A stretch of DNA of 64,000 nt from CAWEHU01 sp963808965. Its GTDB lineage: Bacteria; Pseudomonadota; Alphaproteobacteria; Acetobacterales; Acetobacteraceae. Below the pieces are notes generated by a model, which did no database searches, had not been told where the DNA came from, and worked only from the letters and a program-made list of their open reading frames with translations. The stretch's first letter is position 1. The number at the start of each line of letters is the position of its first letter. Both the position numbers and the translations under genes were made by a program. This document shows, one piece after another, positions 20,555 through 27,831 of this stretch. The stretch is from assembly GCA_963808965.1 (NCBI GenBank), contig CAWEHU010000016.1, positions 186,001-250,000 of the forward strand, given 5' to 3'.

Positions 20555-21733
20555 TCAGTCGAATGTCTCGTCCCCGGTGGGTTCCACATGCGGGGTCTTG
20601 TTCATCTCCTGCCTGTAGCGTGACAGCTCCCAGTACATCCGCCGCCGCGCCCGGCTTTGATTGCCGAGCGGCCGGTGCTCGGGCAGACAATGCCAGGGAT
20701 TGTAGGACAGCCGGTTGGCGAATGCGATCTGCGCAGGCGAGTCAAACTTTTGCCGTGGAATGTGCAGCCGGGCTGCGGGAACGAACGGCGAGAGCCTCTC
20801 CGGCCAGCGCACGGCCGCGTTCTCGATGGGCATGAGGAACGGGTCGGTCTGTAGCTGTAGCATGAGGTCGAATTCGACGTCCTGCTCGCCCAATGTCTTC
20901 ACCATGTTGTCGCGCAGGTAATTGTCCGGTGGCCGCAGCGGCAGGCGCGGGATGTGCTTGTAAACACGCGAACGGGGGTAGACCGAATACATCATGGCCT
21001 GCCCCTCGCCGAGCAGATAAGGCACGCAGCTCCAGTACCGTTGACCGAGCGGATTGGTTTGGGTCTCGTTCCACCAGGATTGCATGAAGAAATCCAGCCA
21101 GTGCGAATCCCTGGGATCGGTGAAGTAGTAGAGAGGCGTTCCCTTCAGGATCCAGGCTTGCAGCTTGGCGTTCGATCGGGTGTCGGGCGTGACGAAAGTG
21201 GGCGTGCAGATCGACAGGAAATCCTGGGTGAACTTCTCGTCCTCCATCAGCTTGGGGCCGGGCACGCCCATGACTTTGATCGAGCAACTGACGAAACCGA
21301 CATCATCGATGTCTTTCGGCCAGTCGGGACCGGGACCGGAAAAGCGGACCCAGGCACGGTAGGTCTTCGGCTCGGCGAACAGGCCCCGGCGGAACTGCGC
21401 CGGAAGATCATCCCGGATCGTGAGCTCGGCGCGCACCACGCCGTGGGTCTTGGTGTTGCCCGCCCGTTGAAAATTGCCCGGCGGCCAGTGCCGGCGCATA
21501 TATTCGTGCATCGTATCGATCATCGACTGGAGGTGTTCCTCCTCGTCGGGTTGCGGCTTTTCCTCGGCGATGCGCAAACCCTCGTCCCGGCGCTGGCGAT
21601 TTATGAGATATTGGATCAGGGCGGCCGCGGGCTCGCGGAACACGGCATCGGCCGCCGGGCGGAAGAACGGCTCGAAGCGGCGTTCGACGTGCAGGAAGAA
21701 GCTGACCACGTCGTGCAATCGTTGCCAGAACAT
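20555..21733 (-). CDS. Catalase-fold (SrpA-like) haem protein
   Basis: A 392-residue cytoplasmic protein of the catalase-related family. The distal His region reads KTHGVVRAELTIRDDLPAQFR near residue 95. The core has YRAWVRFSGPGPDWPKDIDD and VSCSIKVMGVPGPKL. The C-terminal part FANRLSYNPWHCLPEHRPLG is typical of catalase-family proteins from mixed peroxidase/lipase clusters. Whether it acts as catalase, peroxidase or hydroperoxide isomerase (as in fused allene oxide synthases) cannot be told from sequence. It has no signal peptide. It diverges from the unknown 144-residue gene over 256 bases and marks the left edge of the redox/lipid cluster. Confidence 0.83.
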   Translation of the reverse strand: MFWQRLHDVVSFFLHVERRFEPFFRPAADAVFREPAAALIQYLINRQRRDEGLRIAEEKPQPDEEEHLQSMIDTMHEYMRRHWPPGNFQRAGNTKTHGVVRAELTIRDDLPAQFRRGLFAEPKTYRAWVRFSGPGPDWPKDIDDVGFVSCSIKVMGVPGPKLMEDEKFTQDFLSICTPTFVTPDTRSNAKLQAWILKGTPLYYFTDPRDSHWLDFFMQSWWNETQTNPLGQRYWSCVPYLLGEGQAMMYSVYPRSRVYKHIPRLPLRPPDNYLRDNMVKTLGEQDVEFDLMLQLQTDPFLMPIENAAVRWPERLSPFVPAARLHIPRQKFDSPAQIAFANRLSYNPWHCLPEHRPLGNQSRARRRMYWELSRYRQEMNKTPHVEPTGDETFD

Positions 21734-21989
21734 CGGTGCGTCCTCTCGGTCGGGCGGCGTGGCGCGAGCGTGCCGCCGAGGCAACGAAAGCATCGTCGGC
21801 GGTCCTCCCGCAAGGAAATGATGGGTGTTCCGGCAGGAACGCCGGCGACGGGCGGTTCAACGGTGGATTATCCTTGAGCCAGCGACATGGTTGCGCCAGT
21901 ATCGTTCCGGATCTGACCGGCGCCGTGCCGAAACCTATTCGGCTCCGGTTCCGCCTTGGACCGAACCAAAAGCCAGGATCGGGGACGCC

Positions 21990-22424
21990 ATGCCGTATGA
22001 TGTTCAGCAGCTGCTCCGCATGTCCCAGAAGGAGCTGGATGCGCTTTTCACGCAGAGCGACGCGGGCCCGATCCCCGAGGGCCAGGCGGACGGCACCGCG
22101 ATCATCGCGCCGGGTACCGTGTTCAGCCGCGAAATCGCCTCCTTCATCAATCATTTCGCATGGCAGGGGAAGGTGTTCGATCCAAAATCGGGCCAGCTCA
22201 AGAACCGGATCGGACCGCTCGGCCTCAACGCGATCATCGCCAAAGTCTACAAGGCGCCGAGCTGGCTCGACAACAAGGAGTGCATCGTCCTCGACTATTC
22301 CGAGACCTCGCTCGTCGCGCATTGGATACGAGACGAGATCCGCCTGATCGAGCCGCCTGGGCTTTATCTCGGGAAGGTGTACTGGGACAGGTCCAGACTG
22401 ATAGACTTCGCCCTGCAATTCTGA
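21990..22424 (+). CDS. Hypothetical protein in redox/lipid cluster
   Basis: A 144-residue soluble protein with no signal peptide, starting MPYDVQQLLRMSQKELDALF. The central part, GTVFSREIASFINHFAWQGK, then VFDPKSGQLKNRIGPLG, then KVYKAPSWLDNKECIVLDYS, is rich in aromatic and beta-prone residues, ending PPGLYLGKVYWDRSRLIDFA. The last stretch resembles small lipid- or ligand-binding beta proteins, but I do not recognise a family. It starts a plus-strand unit with the next two genes, divergent from the catalase-like gene. A role in handling the cluster substrate is only inferred from position. Confidence 0.72.
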   Translation: MPYDVQQLLRMSQKELDALFTQSDAGPIPEGQADGTAIIAPGTVFSREIASFINHFAWQGKVFDPKSGQLKNRIGPLGLNAIIAKVYKAPSWLDNKECIVLDYSETSLVAHWIRDEIRLIEPPGLYLGKVYWDRSRLIDFALQF

Positions 22425-22452
22425 TCCGGCCCCGGCCCGAAGGCTCGCCGGC

Positions 22453-23742
22453 ATGACGCCGCAATCAAACTTCATGATCGCCGCGCCGGTCCTGCCCGAG
22501 CGCGAAGACTCGCTCCGCGCCCTGCTCGCGACCATGAATCTCCGGCCCGGCGTCGCCGATCCGGACAACGCGCTGTTTCCTTTTGGCCAGTTCGAGCGGC
22601 TGCACTTCGCCCGCTTCGTCATTCTCGAGGACGATACGTTGGATGACCTGGCGCGCTACGGGGAATCCTTTCCGGATGCGCCGGTCTGGCTGGCATTCCT
22701 GGGCGACTGCGACGGCCCGGCGGAACGCGCACTGGAAGCATTCGCAGCGCGAGCCGGGGCTGGTTTGCAGCAAGTCTTCCGGCATTGCGCCGGCTTCTCC
22801 CCCGAAAGCGATCTGCTGCGCTGGATGCAGGCCCACGCGGTGCTGCCGGCGGCGCAGTACGTCAACTGGGTCGGACGGACCGTGCGTCAGGCCCGCGAAG
22901 AGGCGGCGCTTCATGTCGAGTTGCGCGCTTGCCTCGAGCGGGATTCGGCGCAGCTCCTCAATCAGCCGGCGACCGCGATCCGCGAGCACCTCATCAGCTT
23001 CGTGCGGCGGAACGGCCCGATGCTGACCAAACCCGCGCGGACGCCGCTTGGCTGGCGACTGCGGCATTTGTTGCGCCTGATCGGCGTGCCTCTCGTGCTG
23101 CTGCTTTTGACGCCCTTCCTGGTACTCTACGCCCCATTCTTCGTTTGGGAGTTGCGCCGCCGAGAGGCCACCGACCCGGTCATCACGCCGCGACCTAATC
23201 CCGCGCACGTTTCCGCCCTCACCGCGATCGAGGATCATGATGTCAGCAACCAGTTCAGCGCGATCGGTAGCGTGAAGCCGGGCTGGTTCCGGCTCTCGAC
23301 GCTGATCTTCCTGTTCTGGGTGTTGGATTTCACCACCCAGTGCATCTACACGCGCGGCCGGCTGGCCCGAGTCGGAACCATACATTTCGCCCGCTGGGTA
23401 TTTCTCGATAACCGGCGCCGCCTCCTGTTTGCGAGCAGCTACGACGGCAGCCTCGACAGCTACATGGATGATTTCATCAACAAGGTGGCATTCGGGCTGA
23501 ACCTCGTGTTCAGCAACGGTGTCGGCTATCCGCGAACGAAGTTCCTGATCCTCGGCGGAGCGAAGGACGAGCTGGCGTTCAAGAACTTCATCCGACGGCA
23601 TGAGGTGCCGTCGCAGGTTTGGTACAATGCGCATCCCGGGCTGACCGCCGCCAACCTTATCACCAACTCGGAGATCCGGGCGGGCTTCGAGCGGAGAACG
23701 ATGACCGAAGCGGAGGCTCGCCAATGGCTGGCACTCCTCTGA
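22453..23742 (+). CDS. Membrane protein with internally duplicated alpha/beta module, unknown function
   Basis: A 429-residue protein that I cannot assign. It is built of two similar halves around a hydrophobic helix (about residues 212-240, LRLIGVPLVLLLLTPFLVLY, then APFFVWEL). The N half has LHFARFVIL, then LAFLGDCDGPAERALEAF, GLQQVFRHCAGF and WMQAHAVLPAAQYVNWVGR. The C half has IHFARWVFL, then LLFASSYDGSLDSYMDDF, GLNLVFSNGVGY and FIRRHEVPSQVWYNAHPG. The order and spacing of these four blocks agree in both halves. A duplicated ferredoxin-like fold is also the basis of Dyp peroxidases, and the next gene is a Dyp peroxidase overlapping it by 19 bases. No haem-ligand motif is seen here. Confidence 0.8.
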   Translation: MTPQSNFMIAAPVLPEREDSLRALLATMNLRPGVADPDNALFPFGQFERLHFARFVILEDDTLDDLARYGESFPDAPVWLAFLGDCDGPAERALEAFAARAGAGLQQVFRHCAGFSPESDLLRWMQAHAVLPAAQYVNWVGRTVRQAREEAALHVELRACLERDSAQLLNQPATAIREHLISFVRRNGPMLTKPARTPLGWRLRHLLRLIGVPLVLLLLTPFLVLYAPFFVWELRRREATDPVITPRPNPAHVSALTAIEDHDVSNQFSAIGSVKPGWFRLSTLIFLFWVLDFTTQCIYTRGRLARVGTIHFARWVFLDNRRRLLFASSYDGSLDSYMDDFINKVAFGLNLVFSNGVGYPRTKFLILGGAKDELAFKNFIRRHEVPSQVWYNAHPGLTAANLITNSEIRAGFERRTMTEAEARQWLALL

Positions 23743-25259
23743 GCAGCGCGACCACATCGCCGCGCGCCGATAGGGCCGACATCCAGGGCCTCGTCCGTTC
23801 GGGTTACGATAAGACACTCCCGGAGGCGTGCTACTTGCTCCTGCGCGTGACCGATGCCGTCGCGGCGCGGCGCTGGCTCGCCGAAGCGCCCATCACGTCC
23901 GCCGCGGATCTGGACCGCCGCGTCGCCACGGCGCTTCAGGTCGCGCTGACGGTATCGGGCTTGCGCGCGCTCGGCGTTACCGACGCGGTGATCGCGGGCT
24001 TCTCCCCCGAGTTCCTGTCCGGAATGGCCGGCGAGGACGGGCGATCGCGCCGGCTCGGCGATGTGGAGGCGAACGCACCACCGCTCTGGCGCTGGGGTTC
24101 GACGTGGGTGCCTGATGTCCTGATGATGCTGTACGCCGAGCGCGACCTCGCGTCGTGGCGCGCACGTGTCACCGGCGGGAGTTTCGAGTCCGGCTTTGCG
24201 ATCGTGGAAGACCTCGCAACCGGTGACATGGATGGGCGTGAGCCGTTCGGCTTTGTGGACGGGGTGAGCCAGCCGCGTCTTGACTGGGCCGGAGAGCGAA
24301 AGCCGGACAAGACCGCCGACCTCGAATTCGGCAATCTCGCCATGCCCGGCGAGTTCCTGCTCGGCTATCCCAACGAGTACGGACTCTACACCGAACGCCC
24401 GCTCCTGGCCGCAACCGATTCTGGCGCGGCGGAGCTGCCCGCGGCGGAGGACGATCCCGGCTTTCGCGACTTGGGCCGCAACGGCGCCTACCTCGTATTC
24501 CGCGAGCTGCATCAGGATGTGCGGGCGTTTTGGCGGTTCCTGATCGAGCAAGCCGGATCGGTCGCCGAAGCGGTCGTGCTCGGCGAAACCTTTGTCGGCC
24601 GTCGCATGACCGGAGAGCCGCTTGTCGCACCCGACCGTCGCGTGATCCGCGGCATTGGGCCGAACGCTGATGAGATCGGGCGCAACCAGTTTACCTACGA
24701 GGCCGACCGCGAAGGCCTCCGGTGTCCGCTCGGTGCGCATGTCCGCCGCGCGAACCCGCGCACCGGTGACATGCCGGGCGGCCGGCAGAGCCTCCTCTCG
24801 CAGCTGATCCGGACGGTCGGGCTCGGTCATCCGAAGCTGAGCGAGGATCTCGTGGCTTCCAGTCGCTTTCACCGCCTTTTGCGTCGTGGGCGCGAGTTCG
24901 GGCGGCTGCTGACGCCCGAGCAGGCCTCTGAGCCCGGCGCGGCCGACCCGGCAAGCGGGCTTTTCTTCATGTGCCTCACCGCCAACATCGCGCGCCAATT
25001 CGAGTTCGTCCAGAATGCCTGGTTGATGAGCGCCAAGTTCGACGGGCTGGATCGCGAGGGCGATCCGCTGACCGGCAACCGCGCGCCGCTGCCCGCGACC
25101 AACTCGACAGACGATTTCAGCTTACCGCAGCCCGACGGCGTGCGTCGCCGCATCACGGGTCTGCCGCGCTTCGTCACGGTGCGGGGCGGCGGCTACTTCT
25201 TCCTTCCGGGATTGCGGGCGCTTCGATACATCGCAGGCGGGGCCGAGTCGGGTCGGTAG
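23724..25259 (+). CDS. Dyp-type peroxidase
   Basis: A 511-residue dye-decolourising peroxidase, a haem enzyme using H2O2 to oxidise bulky aromatic or other substrates. The distal GxxDG motif is GFVDGVSQPR, with Gly176 onward; the proximal haem ligand is His339 in LGAHVRRANPRTGD. The C-terminal LMCLTANIARQFEFVQ-like stretch (FFMCLTANIARQFEFVQ) and GGGYFFLPGL are conserved in the family. Its length and insertions place it among the longer Dyp enzymes. No signal peptide is present. The ATG at 23724 lies inside the end of the preceding gene, so translation is probably coupled. No indel. Confidence 0.92.
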   Translation: MAGTPLSSATTSPRADRADIQGLVRSGYDKTLPEACYLLLRVTDAVAARRWLAEAPITSAADLDRRVATALQVALTVSGLRALGVTDAVIAGFSPEFLSGMAGEDGRSRRLGDVEANAPPLWRWGSTWVPDVLMMLYAERDLASWRARVTGGSFESGFAIVEDLATGDMDGREPFGFVDGVSQPRLDWAGERKPDKTADLEFGNLAMPGEFLLGYPNEYGLYTERPLLAATDSGAAELPAAEDDPGFRDLGRNGAYLVFRELHQDVRAFWRFLIEQAGSVAEAVVLGETFVGRRMTGEPLVAPDRRVIRGIGPNADEIGRNQFTYEADREGLRCPLGAHVRRANPRTGDMPGGRQSLLSQLIRTVGLGHPKLSEDLVASSRFHRLLRRGREFGRLLTPEQASEPGAADPASGLFFMCLTANIARQFEFVQNAWLMSAKFDGLDREGDPLTGNRAPLPATNSTDDFSLPQPDGVRRRITGLPRFVTVRGGGYFFLPGLRALRYIAGGAESGR

Positions 25260-25385
25260 TCTAGCGCATTTGGGAAGCTAGCCCTTGACCTATAGGAGAC
25301 ATCGCCAGTTGACGTGCTACATTCGCTCAGAATTGGTGATGACCGTCGATGGTAAGACCTGTCGCGCGATGACAAGAGTGGGCTC

Positions 25386-25883
25386 ATGAACCGTAGAATG
25401 CTGCTGATTTCGTTGCTGTTGGCCGTGCTGGGACCTGCGGCCGCAGCAGCGGAGGATAATCCGTTGCTTGGAACATGGAAGTTGAAGTCGTTTGTCCGCG
25501 AGGTCGCGGGCACCGGCGAACATTACGACCAAATGGGCGAGCAACCCGATGGATATCTCAGCTACGCCGCCGACGGAAGAATGCTCGCATTCTTCGTTTC
25601 TGGAAGTCAACTACATCCACGCGCCGAGCCCACCGATGAGGAACGGGTTAAGCTGCACAAGGGGATGCTTGCATATGGCGGCACCTACGAGCTGTCGCCC
25701 GGGAAGGTTGTTCATCACATCGATATCGAATGGGACGGACGCCGACTTGGCACTGAACAAGTCCGCTTTTACACTATCGAGAGCGATAAGCTTGTGATCA
25801 AAACCGAACCAAACAAGAGTCCGATTGACGGACGCGAGGGAGTGGGGATTCTGACGTTCGAGCGCATCAAGCCGGCGCCTTAG
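25386..25883 (+). CDS. Exported lipocalin-like domain protein
   Basis: A 165-residue exported protein. Signal peptide MNRRMLLISLLLAVLGPAAA ends near AAA-ED. The mature part begins NPLLGTWKLKSFVREV, then PDGYLSYAADGRMLAFFV, and ends VGILTFERIK, the pattern of the lipocalin-like barrel family (PF13924 type). Such barrels bind small hydrophobic ligands. It seems less GC-rich than its neighbours by eye, with codons such as AAG, TTG and GAA more common; this may reflect a separate origin. It lies 126 bases after the Dyp gene and is convergent with the GMC gene. Confidence 0.82.
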   Translation: MNRRMLLISLLLAVLGPAAAAAEDNPLLGTWKLKSFVREVAGTGEHYDQMGEQPDGYLSYAADGRMLAFFVSGSQLHPRAEPTDEERVKLHKGMLAYGGTYELSPGKVVHHIDIEWDGRRLGTEQVRFYTIESDKLVIKTEPNKSPIDGREGVGILTFERIKPAP

Positions 25884-25890
25884 TGCCGCC

Positions 25891-25965
25891 TCGACTCTAA
25901 ACTCGTTTCAGGCTGACTGGACGCGTGGGCTGGCAGAGCCGCTCAGAGTCGATGCAAGACGAGTT
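25891..25965. other. Interleaved inverted repeats between convergent genes
   Basis: TCGACTCT (25891-25898) pairs with AGAGTCGA (25945-25952), and AACTCGT (25900-25906) pairs with ACGAGTT (25959-25965). The order A-B-A'-B' would allow a pseudoknot, or either hairpin alone. It sits in the 87 bases between two converging stop codons. It may end transcription, but there is no U-tract. Confidence 0.4.
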
Positions 25966-25970
25966 CAGCG

Positions 25971-27819
25971 TCACAGCCCCGTACCACCCGCATCGCGCAG
26001 AATGACATCCGCCGCCTTCTCCGCCGCCATGTAGACCGCGCTCGCGACAAAGAAACCGGGGATGCGCGGGAACACCGATGCGTCTACCACCCGCAGGCCC
26101 CTCGTTCCATACACGCGAAAGCCGCTATCGAGCACACCGCCCGCCTCTCGTGGACCGATCGCACAGGAGCAGGATGCGTGATGCCCCCACGCGGTGTCAC
26201 GGACGTATCCCGCAAGCTGGTCGTCGCTGTCCAGTTCCTCGCCGGGCAGTTCCTCCTCCGCGATGAGCCCGTCCTGCTTTAGCGGCGCTGTCATTTTACG
26301 GACAAAGCGGATCGCCTCCACCACGGCCTTGAGGTCATCGCCCGCGGTGTCGCTTCCCTCCTCGAAATAGCGAAACGCGACGGCGGGTGGATCGCGGGGA
26401 TCGGCCGAGTTCAGCGTCACCGTCCCGGCACGATTTTCGGTGTGCGCCTTGAGAACGGTCCAAGTGAGATAATCGTGACTTGCCGCCACCTCGCGCGAAT
26501 AGCCCGGCTTGTATCCCGCAAATCGTGCCAGCAGCGCCATGCAGAACAAATCCGCCGTGGCGCGCTGCGAGTCGGAGCGCAGCGTGACGGCGAGAGCCGC
26601 GCCGTTGGACACGTACATGCCGCTCCGCCGGTCTCGCCACGCCTCGAACGGCTTGTCGCCCTTCTCGAACCGGGCACCGTCCAGGCTGAGCCAGGGCCGG
26701 GCCATGCGGTTCACCACGGCCACTTCGTAGCGATCCTGCAAATTGCGACCGACGCCCGGGAGATCGACGCGGACCGCGATCCCATGCCGCGCCAGCGCGG
26801 CGCCCTCGCCAATTCCCGAAAGCATCAGCAATTGCGGTGTGTTGAATGCTCCGCCCGCTATGATGACCTCGCCTCCGGCGCGCACTTCGCGCATCTCTTG
26901 GGGAGTCCCGTACGGTTCGCGCGCCGCACGATACAACCGGGCGCCCTTGAGATACTCGACCCCGACCGCGCGATCGTCGTCATCGAACATAATGCGCGTC
27001 GCCAGCGCATCTAGCTCGATCCGCAGCCGGTCGGGATGACGCGTAGCGACTTGAAGCAGTCGCTCGCGTGTGCCGGTGCGCCGCCCGCCGCGTGTGGCGA
27101 GCGGCGTGTAGCAGAGGCCGATTCCCGCTCCGGCGGTCGCGCGGCGGTCGTTTGGGTCGGCCTGGCCTTCGATGAGGCGGAGCAGGCTGGCCAGCATTCG
27201 CGGCGTTCCGCGCACCGCCGCGAATGCCGAATCAAGCACGGTCCGCAGCAACCGGTCATCACGGAACACCTCGGGGGGCATGGCCCGCTCGGGTACTGAG
27301 CCAGCCCTTCCAACCGTGCCCCGTGCGATCCAGGCCGAAGCGGGAAAGCCAGCGCCACACCGGGCGATGGCCGCAATTCTCGAGCAGCCGCCAGTAACGC
27401 CGCATCTCGGCAGCGCGCCATGACGAATCGCCCGTGAGCGTGGCGATGCCGTTCCAGTCGGCGTCCTGCGGCGAGACCAGGATCATGGCGTTGTGCGCGG
27501 TGCAGCCGCCGAGAGTTCCGCCGCGCGGATAGTAGATGCCGCGCGGCGTGCATTTCGGATCGCGCCGTTGCTGCGTTTCGTCCTCATAGTGCCGGACGAA
27601 GAAATCCCAGCTCATCGCCGGATTTTCCGCGGCGAAGGGATGGAAGGCCGGAACCTCGTAGTCTTCCGGCAGCCTGCCCCCGCTCTCGCCGAGCGGATCG
27701 CGGCCGGCTTCCAGAAGGACCACGCGCTTGCCCGCTTCCGCCAATCGCGCTGCCAACGTGCCGCCACCCGCGCCGGAGCCCACGATCACGTAATCGCACG
27801 CGGCACCCGTCACAGGCAT
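25971..27819 (-). CDS. GMC family FAD-dependent oxidoreductase (one indel)
   Basis: A glucose-methanol-choline family flavoenzyme that oxidises alcohols. The FAD motif is YVIVGSGAGGGTLAARLAEAG near residue 10. The GMC signatures are GGTLGGCTAHNAM and VIIAGGAFNTPQLLMLSGIG. The C-terminal substrate part contains WGHHASCSCAIG, with paired His near the usual catalytic position, and GLRVVDASVFP. An extra base near 27290 splits the frame after GWLST; corrected, the product is 615 residues. No signal peptide. It begins 12 bases after the stop of the diheme cytochrome gene on the same strand, so electrons from the flavin may pass to that cytochrome, as in known GMC-cytochrome pairs; this is inference. 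Confidence 0.88.
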
Positions 27820-27831
27820 GGTGCTGTCCGG

